DNA from: Falciphora oryzae
Taxonomy: Eukaryota > Ascomycota > Sordariomycetes > Magnaporthales > Magnaporthaceae
Assembly (NCBI GenBank): GCA_000733355.1
Contig: JNVV01000013.1
Coordinates: 593,323-657,322, forward strand
Direction of reading: 5' to 3'
Length of the DNA stretch: 64,000 bases
Part shown: piece by piece, positions 33,185-43,504 of the stretch
How positions within the stretch are numbered: position 1 is the stretch's first letter
Layout of the letters: every line of letters starts with the position of its first letter
Notes under the pieces: generated by a model
Seen by the model: the letters and a program-made list of their open reading frames with translations, nothing else
Database searches by the model: none
What the model was told of the DNA's origin: nothing
Program-made: the position numbers and the translations under genes

Positions 33185-33816
33185 CTACAAGCCCGACATC
33201 TCCACTTCGGTACACGCGCCCTGGTGGAGGAGACGGTAGTCGAACTTGGACCCTTCGGCGATGGGAACCTGCAGCGCCACAGTGTCCGCCGCGGATGGAT
33301 ACTCGGTGCGATGTCCCAGGACCGAGACGTCGCGGGTGTCGGCTGCGACTATGAGGCCGTACTTGCCGCCGTGGATCCACACGTCGTCGGTGCTGTTGGG
33401 AAGCGTGATGTGGATGAGCCCCGACGAGAAGAGGACGAACCTGTTTTGCTTATCCCTGCATCAGTGCTGGTCTTCTTCCTGCTATCCTTGTGAGTGGTGG
33501 AAAACGAGAAAGGGGTGCAAACGGACTGAGGAACCGGGGCGTTATGCAGGCCGCCGTCGAATCGTCCCGGAATGACGGTAAAGGTCGCGTTGGCGGTCGA
33601 GCCCAAAAAGAGCCCAAGGGCACCCGCGACGCCAGGCACGGAGGAGGAGGCAAAGGGGCCGAACTGCCAGCACTCTATTGTCGACGCGCCGTTCGCGGCA
33701 CCGATGGCGGTGACGTTGAGGCTCGGCGTGGTGACGGTGTTGAGCTGGGCACGGGCATGCTGAAAGATTGACAGCAGAGTCACTGCAAGCCCAGCCACGG
33801 CGCTGCTGGGAACCAT
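33185..33816 (-). CDS. Small secreted protein of unknown function
   Basis: Exons 33523..33816 and 33185..33448 give 185 aa; the 74-nt intron is phase 0. The start is the ATG beginning MVPSSAVAG, which opens a signal peptide ending near HARAQ. The mature protein is rich in beta-branched residues and Gly/Ser with several N-glycosylation sequons. It contains SGLIHITLPNSTDDVWIHGGKYGLIVAADT, split here as SGLIHITLPN and GGKYGLIVAADT, and ends with a Cys-Thr-Glu motif. The spacing of histidines and the glycine-bounded strands recall cupin-like small secreted proteins seen in other Sordariomycetes, but I assign no domain. It sits next to and in the same orientation as the GH12 gene. Effector or wall-associated roles are possible guesses only. 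Confidence 0.75.
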
Positions 33817-35031
33817 TTTGGCGTAAAGCTGCACAGCTCCGGTTCTGGAAACGATCGACCCCGTCCTGTCTATTCGTTTACGGGAACTAGGTAGGTACGT
33901 AAGGTGACACCACGGCAGCCGAGTGGCTTTATGTCACCAAGCACAGAAATTGCTCTGGAGTCTGACCCCTATTTTTTTCATTTTTATTTTCGACGAAAGT
34001 CTATTGCGGTGATGGACTGGGATCCGCTGTGTTACACGCATGCTCGTATAGCGGCGCTCGTGGCTGGCTGGGAGACCCCGGCGGGAGTGCCACGGGAGTA
34101 AGCATGCAGAAAGCCCCTGAAAGCAGGCACTCTTCGGGACGTGCACGTGGTAGATTGTAATATTTTGATGACGGGAGCAGGGCGATTGGAGTGTTACAAA
34201 TCGGCCGCACCGGAGGCCATGGCGTCAATGTCCCGGCAACGCGACATGGTGGTGGGCGCTGGCTGACGCCAGAAGTGCGACTCTAAATTATCTCGGGATG
34301 CCCGAGCAATAGGGCTAAAAGGGCTTGGAATGGTATTATAGCAGGTGCGCAGACTGAGAAAGGCCGGGAGACATGTTGAGATATACACCATTCAGTACCC
34401 CTAGAGGCTAAACTATGCGCGCAAGACAGTTTGTTTTATGTGTTCAATTAATATGGATAGATTCAGATCTTTTGACCGGAATCATTGGAGCTTCGGAGAT
34501 AACTACACGCACTGCGGTTAGGATACTCTCGGCGTTTTTTTCTGTTGCGCCGACAGAAACCAGAGAAAATGTTTCGAAGCAAGCCGGAACGAGGGAACGA
34601 ATAGGATTGATCGCGTCGGCTACTGCCACTTCAGAAATGGAAAAAATTATCAGCAACAACCGGTGCACCCAGCTGCGGCGTGCGTACCACCCCTGCTCCG
34701 CCCACTCGTCTCGTGCGCTGCCGCAACGCGCCAGCCCAGGGCTTCCGGCGCGGGTACTAGCAGAGCCGCACCTCCAACTCACGTCAGCAAGCCGGGCAAA
34801 AAGCCCTGGTCTGGTCCAAGGCTTGTTCGTATAGCACTGCAAATCTTAGCCTATTATGTGCTACGCGATGACGAGATGGCGGGCAACTTCGTACAGGCCA
34901 ATAATACTACCAAGCCCCAAGCCACAGCATCTTGGTATATCAGGGCTTCGCAGCCACCTCAGTTTCCAGGACCAGGTCTTTCACAATCCACCTTGACCAT
35001 CTTTACTCAAGAAATTTGCCGAACCCCTAAC
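33817..35031. other. Divergent intergenic region
   Basis: About 1.2 kb between the secreted orphan and the feruloyl esterase-like gene, transcribed away from each other. It holds both promoters. Nothing else recognised. Confidence 0.5.
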
Positions 35032-36030
35032 ATGCATTATTTGAAATACATTCCCCTCCTCGCTCTCGCCGGAGGCGCACTCGGCGCTCCCGCCAAAAAG
35101 GCTGCTTCGGGCTGCGGCGCTTCCTCTCCTCCTTTCGAGCCTGGGAAGCTTAGCAAGGACCAGATCATCACGACCAAGGACGGCAAGCGGAGATACCGCG
35201 TTCACCTCCCCCGCTCCTACAAGCAGTCACAGGAGACCCCGGTCATTCTCTCCTTTCACGGCGCGAGAGGAAACATCGAGAATCAATGCAGGCTGGACGG
35301 CCTGACTGAGGACTGGAGGAACAACAAGTACATTGTAGTGTATCTACAGGGACTCCCCACACCCAACGACCCCAGCCGGACCGCGTGGCAGGTCGACCCC
35401 CTCGCCACGACGGACGACCTGGCGTTCACCGCCGCGGTCCTGGACGACATCGAGTCCAAGCTGTGCGTTAAGAAGTCGCAAGTCTACGCCGTGGGCAAGT
35501 CCCAGGGCGGCGGCATGGTCAACCTGCTCGCGTGCGACGCCGGCCTCAGCTCGCGGATCGCCGCATACGCGCCGGTGAGCGGCGCCTACTACATCCACGA
35601 CACGTCCAAGGCGCAGTGCGACCGCAAGGACGAGATCAAGTTCCCGAACTGCAAGCCCAGCAGGAAGAACATCCCGCTCATCGCCTTCCACGGCGGCGCC
35701 GACCCTACCATCCCGTTCAACGGCGTGTACCGCAGCAACACGAAAAGCTGCCTGCCCAGCATTCCGCATTGGATCAACGAATGGGTGAAGAGAGAGGGTC
35801 TGGACGTGGCAAGCGGCAAGACCACGCCGATCAAGGGTAGCAAGGACGGGGGAAACAAGACGGTATGGGGCGAAGGTGATAAGGGTCGGGTCGCCTTCGT
35901 GTACGACGGGGACACAATCCCGCACGACTGGCCGAGTATGGTGGAAAACAGCGATAACAGAGGAGCTAATCTCACCTCGTTCAACGCCACCGAATACATC
36001 CTCAAGTTTGTGGACGGCAGGAGCTTGTAA
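35032..36030 (+). CDS. Secreted CE1-type feruloyl esterase-like hydrolase
   Basis: Intronless, 332 aa. A signal peptide covers about residues 1-18. The start ATG at 35032 is the one that begins it; the frame is open further upstream but without a leader. The alpha/beta-hydrolase has the oxyanion segment SFHGARGN, the nucleophile in GKSQGGG (S157), the acid in GGADPTIPF (D224) and the histidine in IPHDW (H298). This set matches the feruloyl esterase B/D and polyhydroxyalkanoate-depolymerase-like group (CE1). Such enzymes cut ferulate esters from arabinoxylan or pectin, loosening the wall for glycosidases. No carbohydrate-binding module is present. It could instead be an acetylxylan esterase of the same family. 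Confidence 0.87.
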   Translation: MHYLKYIPLLALAGGALGAPAKKAASGCGASSPPFEPGKLSKDQIITTKDGKRRYRVHLPRSYKQSQETPVILSFHGARGNIENQCRLDGLTEDWRNNKYIVVYLQGLPTPNDPSRTAWQVDPLATTDDLAFTAAVLDDIESKLCVKKSQVYAVGKSQGGGMVNLLACDAGLSSRIAAYAPVSGAYYIHDTSKAQCDRKDEIKFPNCKPSRKNIPLIAFHGGADPTIPFNGVYRSNTKSCLPSIPHWINEWVKREGLDVASGKTTPIKGSKDGGNKTVWGEGDKGRVAFVYDGDTIPHDWPSMVENSDNRGANLTSFNATEYILKFVDGRSL

Positions 36031-36239
36031 GCACGGGGTAGTTAGAAGTTAGGGTGTCGGATGGAGAGATAAACATCCATAGGCAATAACACAGGTACAG
36101 AATAGGTATGAGTGTGGAACCAAACTGGTATCTTGCAGCATCCCTTTGCCCCCGAAACGCACTGAAAAACACCGCCTCCCTAGCTCAAGTTCGTAACGTC
36201 ATTTCATCATGCCAAAATCAAGTAGGTTGCCCGGCCCGC

Positions 36240-37361
36240 TTAGCAGGCAAAAGGCGGCAGCATCTCCTTGAAAGGAGGCGGGGGAGGCGTCGGTCCGGTT
36301 GTGTCGGCGTCGGAGAACTGTTGAAAGACTCTCTGTCTCGTCTCCTGTAGCGCCAGGCGTGTAGACTCGAGCAGGACCTCTTTTTCCTGCAGGTCGCTGG
36401 CAAACTGGGCCTCGCGCGCTCGGCAGTCGGCCGCGAGCCTGTCTACAGCAGCATGGAGGCGCTGGACCTCGGCCCTGCTGGCCTTGATCTTCTCGTGGAA
36501 CTGGAGGTCGGTGAAGATGTTGTCGAAGAATATATCGGACACGATGCTGCCGTGCGCCACGTTGACGGGCGGCAGCGAGTCGGCGTCGACGAGTGGGCTC
36601 GCCAGGCGCGCGTTGAGCGCCATCATGCGCGCCTCGCGCACGCACACGTCGGCCCGGTGCAGCGCGTTGCGCTCCATGGCGTCCGCCCAGGTGCCGCCGC
36701 CGAAGATGTCGTGGCGCGACGCCGCCAGCGCCCGCTCCATCTGTGCCCCCGCGTCCCTCGCGCGCGCCTGCGCCTCGGCCAGCATCCGCCCCGCGTGCGC
36801 CTCGGCCTCGGCCCGCACCCGCGTGTCGTGGTACGCCTGCAGGGCGTCCTGCGCGTCCCGCTCCCGCGCGTCCTCCTCGGGGAAGCCCGGGGTCGGCCCT
36901 TGGAAGATGGAGTCGTACAGGCCGTCCATGTCGCGCTGGGCCTCGCGGTGGCGCTGGGCCGCGACCTCGAGCTCGGACCGGGCGGCATGCGCCTCGCGCA
37001 GCATGGTCTCGAGGCTCGCGCGGGTCTGGGACTCGCGGTGCGACTCCTGCAGCGCCTCAAAGTACTCGCGCTCCTCCTTCTCGGCCCTTTGCGCAAACTT
37101 CTCGCCCTGGCCTGTCGCCTTGAAGATGAAGCGGCGCATGACGCTGTCGCGGTACTTCTCGTGGTCCTTGAGCTCCTTCTCGCGCACGCGGCCCAGCCGG
37201 TCGATGCGCTGCACCGACTCCCTGAGCTGCCGGTCCAGGTCTGCGATGTACCTGTTGTGATTCTCGAGGTCCGGCTCCGCGTGGTCCGTCTCCCTCAGCG
37301 TGCTGACGAGCTTGGCATTGCGCGCAAACGCAGCCCGGATCTTTTCGTGGATGGCGGCCAT
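36240..37361 (-). CDS. Hypothetical coiled-coil protein
   Basis: Single exon, 373 aa, ATG at 37361. I do not recognise a family. Nearly the whole chain is charged and Ala/Arg/Glu-rich with heptad-like spacing: segments at about residues 1-60, 80-150, 165-230 and 295-360 look like long coiled coils. They are interrupted near residues 160-180 (QGPTPGFPEE) and 225-290, where DIFGGGTW and IVSDIFFDNIFTDL break the helix. A proline-rich tail ends the protein (TGPTPPPPPFKEM). No signal peptide, membrane segment or catalytic motif is visible. It is convergent with the esterase gene. A structural, septum- or cytoskeleton-related role would be typical for such a protein but is unsupported. Confidence 0.75.
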   Translation of the reverse strand: MAAIHEKIRAAFARNAKLVSTLRETDHAEPDLENHNRYIADLDRQLRESVQRIDRLGRVREKELKDHEKYRDSVMRRFIFKATGQGEKFAQRAEKEEREYFEALQESHRESQTRASLETMLREAHAARSELEVAAQRHREAQRDMDGLYDSIFQGPTPGFPEEDARERDAQDALQAYHDTRVRAEAEAHAGRMLAEAQARARDAGAQMERALAASRHDIFGGGTWADAMERNALHRADVCVREARMMALNARLASPLVDADSLPPVNVAHGSIVSDIFFDNIFTDLQFHEKIKASRAEVQRLHAAVDRLAADCRAREAQFASDLQEKEVLLESTRLALQETRQRVFQQFSDADTTGPTPPPPPFKEMLPPFAC

Positions 37362-38297
37362 TAGGCAGGCGGCCGATTTTTCCAAGGGGTCAAGAGGCTA
37401 TTTCCTTCGTTTTAGGTATGGTTTCCGCGCGGCCGAGATATTGATGACAGATAGGTATTTTGTCGCCAGAATGGTTGCCCTAGTAAAATAAAGGGAGCAA
37501 TCACATGCAAAGCTGGGGAATCGGTCATATTTGTGCTCTAGGAGACGTCAGACAAAGGAAGTGTTGGAATGGAAATCAGATATTACCCCCCTGGGGCGGC
37601 GGGCAAATTCAGCCTGGGGCTGTGTAGCGTGTGCGCAGCAGACGTCAGTGGTCAACTGGCAGGAGGCCGCACATTAGCACGGCTCTCGCCCCTCCATCGC
37701 GCCTTGGCGCGTGCAATGATGCAATGAATTGGGCCCCAAAAAGACCCAGGAGAAGATTAAGATATCCGCATCAGCTAAAGGCACCGCCGTCTGGTGGGGC
37801 GTGATGTTCTTCCGTAGCCCGTCCACATTCACGCCTTCTTGATACCGATTATTGTCGATCAATTGAAGCATTTGATTCGGCTTTTCCCTCTCTCGCTACT
37901 GAACTGTAGAGATCTAGGAGCCTTAATTACTGATTAGCCACCTCCTATCAACCTTGGATAATACTCAGCTACTGCGTGAGACAGTGAAAACGAAATAACA
38001 AAAAAGAGCAAGAAAAAAGAAAATAGGGGAAGGGGTAATAAGTGTGAAAGGGAAGGGTGAAAGAGGGAAATGAGAAGGAGAGGAAAAGATAAATAAAGAA
38101 AACCACCTGCTAACATCCGCCGTAACCACCCAAGCACCTCACTCCAAGATCTTTGTGCATGAGGCCTCGCCCGTACGGCGCCCGGTGCCGTAGGAAGCTC
38201 AGAGCCGCGACCTGTGTCCAAATAAAACAGCCAGCAGCAAATCAAATCCAAGAAAGCGCCAGGAACACCACAGTCCACGTCCCCGAAGCCTTCCCGA
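37362..38297. other. Intergenic, coiled-coil promoter side
   Basis: About 0.94 kb between the coiled-coil start and the RNA ligase stop. AT-richer, purine-rich on the plus strand around 37985-38100. No gene seen. Confidence 0.5.
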
Positions 38298-39798
38298 TCA
38301 GTTGGGACCATATTTCGCCAGGTACCCCTTGCTGTGCACCTTGAACCGGCGATCAGGCTCTTCAATGCACTTGAAGACAAGCCCCTCTCCCGGCTCACAG
38401 TCGGCCAGTCTCTGGATCGCGTCCTTGTCCTTGAAATATACTCGTAGCTTGGCGTTGTGCATGCGCACAGGAACGTGCTGAACGTTGTTCTCCTTGCACC
38501 AGGAGAGCACTTTGTCTGCGCTGAGCCACTTGCCATCGATCCGAGGCTCAAAGATGTCAAACGCCCAAAAGTCGACCTCGCCCTTGGGGTAGCCTCTGCG
38601 GTTTTGGTTGATTCCACAACCCACTAGCTCTCCCTGGATGACACAGTCCTGGTTTTGGGCGTTTAGGAGAGCCGGTAGGTTGTACCTGAGGGCGGCTCGC
38701 CAGAACGGGCACACATCTGTCTGCGGTAGCTCGACATTCATGGAGCATACGCCGACCCGTCCATTGGACAGGTCCATGTGCGGACCGGGGTACTCAGGCA
38801 GCGGGTTGAGTGCCTTGAAGAGCGGTGAGTCCTTGCTGATGAAGTAGACGGCCATGGACGAGCCGTCAATCTTCTCCGTAACCTGGTAGGTCAGGCACCT
38901 GTATTTCGCCTTGATGAAAAGATTTGGGCACTGAGCCATGCGCGCCATCTTCGACTTCCGGTAGAAGCTGGGGCAGGGTCCCATGCTCGTCTCTGTGGCG
39001 GTGTGCGACCAAGGCTTGATGCCCAACATGTTCTCGAACGAGACGGCGTAGTTGAGATGGCCGATCGAGAGAAGCTGAAGACCGTAGGTCAGAGAGTCTC
39101 CGCCAGCAGGGTTTTCCAGGCTGCAGGTCACCGGATCTCCACCCAGACTCTCTGTCATCCAGTTGATGGCATCGGCCACAGCCGGGAACGCGGTCACAGG
39201 TTTGATGATTCCGTCTGTGAAGAGGCCTGAGTCGTTGTCTAGCTGGAAGTTGTCGCAAAGGATCGAGGGGGTACCCCGGCTGTGCCGGCCGGGATCTGCA
39301 TTACCACCTTTATCGGCGTCGCAGGTGCTTAATAGCAGTTATAGAGCATTCGGCGACGCCGAGAAGGGCTTTCCACTCCTACTGCGCACTCGTGTATAAA
39401 GACCCCGAGGGTGGTAGACCTTCGGGCGCTTTCCTATTAGTTCCTTAGAGGTAGAAATTAAGACAATCCTTCTACTGCATACCCTCTACTTTGCAATAGA
39501 AGTCAACCTTCAATCCGAGCCTGCCGTCGACCTTGTGCTGACAGTTGAGTGCCCTGAACTGAGGGTGTGCCTCCGCGGCGAGGAACGAATTGGCCAGGAA
39601 GACAATGACGATCTGGCCCTCTCGGAAGGAGGGCTGGTTCGCTAAGAACCTGAGGCCCTTGCCATCCGGGCCATTGAGCTCGACTCTGTATGCATTGTTA
39701 CCGATGCGCTTGATGTTGAGGATGGATCGTAGAAACACGAGAACGTCCGTGCCCCAGTCCTTTGCCGGATACTTCGAGACGATCTCTGGGTAGAGCAT
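38298..39798 (-). CDS. RNA ligase of the Deinococcus Rnl (DRB0094) type
   Basis: Exons 39483..39798 and 38298..39295 give about 437 aa. The nucleotidyltransferase motifs are clear: motif I EKIDGSS with the adenylation lysine (about K247), a GELVG segment typical of motif III, EGLVFK as motif IV (about 409-414), and motif V FKVHSKGYL (about 421-429). The final FKV-S-YL arrangement is that of the DraRnl/Rnl5 group, which seals nicks in duplex nucleic acid with a 3'-OH RNA end. The N-terminal exon (NIKRIGNNAYRVE, GPDGKGLRFLANQPSF, GQIVIVFLANS) looks like the OB-type domain these ligases carry in front, though divergent. Start is uncertain: an AG just before 39818 suggests a further upstream exon, in which case the ATG at 39798 is internal. 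The intron is 187 nt, longest of the window. Confidence 0.8.
39296..39482 (-). other. Long structured intron of RNA ligase gene
   Basis: Donor GTATGC, acceptor ATGCAG; phase 1. It contains a perfect 10-bp inverted repeat (39313-39322 with 39353-39362) and a second short stem near 39403-39425. The sequence at the two ends is alike (GGTATGCAG at the donor, GGTAATGCAG at the acceptor). See findings. Confidence 0.6.
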
Positions 39799-41648
39799 GG
39801 GAGGGGAGACTAGCTCAGTTTCCACACTGCGGGAGCGATGGGTTAATATCGTGGTTTATGAGTTTGGATTAATGGCTTAGAAAATAAATATGACAGTGAA
39901 GGCAGTATTGATTATATAGAATCATAAACTTGTTCGTGAGGCCGGAGCGGGACGGGAGAAGGCAGGTAGGGAGCTGGGAATGGGCAGCGCCCAGGTCTCT
40001 TGGCCTGAGAGAGGAGTTGGATGCACGACATTCCACTGATGTGATATTCAGATACTGAAGTGTTTTTTTTTTTTGGCAATATGATAGCAGAGCATGAAAT
40101 GTATACTGCTTCGTAGGACTGAGAGTGTAGGAGTCCATATGTTGAGTGAACGTACTTCGCCATTATGAGGTTTCGACTGCGCTACAGGCAGGAACAAGCG
40201 AGAACTCGAGGAGAGCCAGGTGAAGAGAGACAGAATCTGTCGGTTGAGATAAAGAGCCCTCTTTGTGCAATGGCCTCGTAAGGGCAAGATTCTATGGATG
40301 ATGTTGGCTTTTAGTTATCGAACTTCGGGTATAGGCCCCAATCTTTTAACCGAGCTTCCACATGAACCCAACTGGAAAAGGTCGAGCAAACTTACGTCTG
40401 TTCCCGCGTCGGAAGTATATGGCAGATCGTCAAGCAAGACCCAGGATTAATGGGCGGAGGTGGAGCTGCTTGAAGTCTGAATGGTCGACGGGGCGCTTTT
40501 GATTCGAGCCTTGACGATATCTGGGCTGGGGTAGGTGACGCGAAGATGAGGTGTGTGGGACTAGAGGAAGGTATTGGCACTCGAAGCGAGGCGTAGACTC
40601 GGGCGAAGAGAGGATGCGTGTAGAAGCGAAGAGGACGGAGACTATAGAGTTCCAAGCAGCGCGCTTGAGAGCTGAAGACTTTGATAGACCTAGAAACAAG
40701 CTATTCTCTGGTCGTGTCTTGGTGATACTATAGCCGTGGTCAAGTGCCAGGTGGTGGGGTTCAGAGTTGAAGGCTTGAGGTAGAAGGTTCGAGGTTGAAG
40801 GTTTGAGGTTGAAGAAGGAAAGAGAGAAACTGGGTTGGAGGAAGGAAGGAAGGGTTTTTATAGAGATTGTGGCAGGAAAGCTCAGTTTACTCAGCGAATA
40901 GGAAGGAGAGCAGAGAACGGGCCAATTAGATCAACGGAACTTCGGATTGATAGAGGGCATATCTGCTATCTACTGTTGATAACAGAGATGGTTTTTGTTG
41001 TCAACGGCGGTGGAGGCGATTGCGTAGGTAGGGCTGGGGAAAGGAGCAGCGCGGTAGTCGGACCTCGCTCTTCCCCAACCAGCAACGTAACCCACAATCA
41101 CGGCATTTCCAATCCAGACTCACCGACAACATTGTCTGACCCTCCCTCGACAGTCAAATAGGCGGATTGTATGACTAACTGAGTTCCGTTTTACATTCGG
41201 AAGTTTGTGTATGTTAGTATAATCCCGAGCTGGACCTCAGCAGCAGCTTCTTGGGTCCCTCATGGCTCCCGTGTAGGCTGCAAGGCGCAAACTGAGGCCC
41301 CACCTTAGCCCCATAACTCTCTAGCTTCAGTCGTTAGTCAGCAGAGTCGCGAGCGCAAGAATTCTTTGCGCGGAACGCGACTGGCATGGAAAGCCATCAG
41401 TGAAGCAACCGAGTCGTGCTCTGCCATCGCGAACATCGACGAGAATCGACCGCCTGATCGGCACCTATCAGCACGCCCCTACTCGAGGCGCATTGCATAC
41501 TCTGGGTCATGGTTGTGGAAGCTTGAGCGCCTGGCCAGTCAATTGCTCGTTCTCGCTCCCCGGCGATCGCCTCCGCCCGCCCTCCTCTCCCAGCGGCTCC
41601 TCCCTTCATTGAGCTCCCCGGCGAGCATCTGAGCCCGCGGCATTCACA
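39799..41648. other. Divergent intergenic region with tandem repeat
   Basis: About 1.85 kb between the RNA ligase and the SFH1 gene. It may contain a first exon of the ligase that I could not place. A degenerate 14-bp tandem repeat lies at 40764-40818. The last 300 nt is the pyrimidine-rich SFH1 leader. Confidence 0.5.
40764..40818 (+). repeat. Degenerate 14-bp tandem repeat, four copies
   Basis: Unit GAGGTTGAAGGTTT repeated about four times with small changes (one copy is 13 nt). No coding potential; lies between divergent genes. Confidence 0.7.
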
Positions 41649-43504
41649 ATGTCGGCGGCATCAGGGCCTCAGGCCTTCACGTCGTCGTATGCGCCGCGAT
41701 TGCGAACATACAACAACTCGCTGCTAGTGCCCGTCATCAACACACCCCAGGCAGGCCCGATCGCACGAACAACGAAGCGAGGCACGACGGTGATCAACTA
41801 CGCCGAGGATGGCTACGACGACTACGATGACGACGAAGACGACAACCGCCGCCGACCCACCGGCCTCCGGAGCCTGCGCCGAGACGACAGCGTGGCCAAG
41901 GTCGACCCGAGCGAGCGCGTGGGCAAGGACACGACGGTGCCCGTCGATGTGCCTGGCATCTGGAGGGATTGGATGGGCAAGAGCCGGATACCCCGGCCAG
42001 ACGCACAGAACTATGCGCAAGCCTCGCTGCCCCTGACTCTGATCCCCATCAGGCTCGACGTCGAGATCCCCGCCTTCGTGCCCGCGCCCAACATCCAGAA
42101 CGTAAACGACCCCACGCAGAAGCAGGAAATGACTGTCCCCTACCGTCTCAAGGACAGCTTCATGTGGAACCTGCACGAGACGCTCATCACCACCGACCAA
42201 TTCGCCCAGCAGCTCGTCCACGATCTTGACCTGCCAAACAGAAACTCCGTTATGGCCGAGATCAGCAAGCAGATCAGGACACAGCTCGAGGAGTACGCTG
42301 GCGTGGCCCTTCACCCACTCTTCCACTCTGCCCAGAAGCCTGCCGCTGGCCCCGCGCCGCCAACACTGAGCCGAGCCGACTCGTCCACCCCAACACCCCA
42401 GGCCGCGGGCACAGGCCGCTCCGACACCCCGCTACGGGGCGGTCTATTTGCACCCGCCACGCCATCGAGGCTCGGGCCGGGAACGCCAGCGCCTACAACC
42501 TCGGTGTCTCAGGCCGCGCCGACCTCGGGTGGCGAAGTGACAGCTACGGCCGAGCACGTTTCGGGAGATTTGGACGACCTGAACCTAGACGATACATACC
42601 GCTGTGTCGTGACGCTCAACATCTACCTCGGCTCCCATCTGTACACGGACAAGTTCGAATGGTCGCTGCTCCACCCACCAGGCACCGCTGAGGCCTTTGC
42701 CAAGGTGACGTGTGCGGACCTGGGCCTGTCAGGCGAGTGGGTGCCCGCCATGACGCACGCCATTTACGAGGCGGTCCTGCGGTTGAAGAAGGAGGCGTGT
42801 GAGTCTGGAGGCCTGGTTGTGTCGGGCTCTGGAGACTTCCCTGGCGCCGATGGATCTAGCGGGGGCCCCGTGGGCGCGGACGGTGCCGGCGCTGGCTGGA
42901 GGCACGACCCGGAGCACCTGGCGGACGACTGGGAGCCGCGAGTAGAGCCGCTGTCCAAGGAGGAGATGGAGAAGCGCGAGGGCGACAGGGAGCGCCAGAT
43001 CCGCCGGCTGCGGCGCGAAACGGCTCGCTTCAGCAGCAACACGGGCATGGTCGGCGGAGTCCCGGTCGGCTTCGGCTTCGGCGGTCTTATCGAGCAGGAA
43101 GAGGAGCGCATGGGCCGTGGCGAGCGGAGCAAGAAGAAGCGTCGCTTCCGCAGTCTGTCGCCCCTTGGCCGATCAGGCACTCCGGGCGGCCGCGGCACAC
43201 CTGACGTTGGCGGGTCCTCGGGTGGATATGGTGGCGGAGGAACCCTGACAGATGCGGAGCGGAGCATGTGGAGGTGCTCACACTGCAAAGTCTGGGGATC
43301 GTGTGTCTGGGCTGTCCGGGATGGACCACACGGGGCTCGGGTGAGTTTTCGTCTGAATTCGCTTCCTTTCTTGATCCTGCGACCTTACTGACCACCACCC
43401 TACAACAGTCATTATGCAACAACTGCGGCTTTACATACGAGCGGGATCGCAAACTGCCTCGCTGGACAAAGAACATGCACGCCAATGACATGCGCTTCGT
43501 CTAG
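41649..43504 (+). CDS. SFH1: Sfh1/SNF5-family chromatin-remodelling subunit
   Basis: Core subunit of the RSC (SWI/SNF-type) nucleosome remodeller; nuclear. Exons 41649..43340 and 43409..43504 give 595 aa with a 68-nt phase-0 intron (CTTACTGAC branch point). The N-terminus has the fungal Sfh1 block AFTSSYAPRLRTYNNSLL and an acidic DDYDDDEDD stretch. The SNF5 domain consists of two repeats, LPLTLIPIRLDVE...NLHETLITTDQFAQQLVHDLDLP and YRCVVTLNIYLG...DKFEWSLLHPPG, separated by a Pro/Thr-rich disordered linker. A basic, glycine-rich segment precedes a C-terminal GATA-like finger with C543, C546, C567 and C570 (CSHC ... CNNC) and a basic RKLPRWTK tail. The intron falls inside the finger loop. This long form with a GATA-like finger is seen in filamentous fungi, whereas yeast Sfh1 ends earlier. 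Confidence 0.93.

Noticed and set aside
36453..37364. 303-codon plus-strand open frame over the coiled-coil gene
   Set aside because: Mirror of Glu/Ala/Arg codons giving Leu/Val/Arg-rich peptide; no upstream context. The coiled-coil frame is the more protein-like, though this locus is less certain than others.
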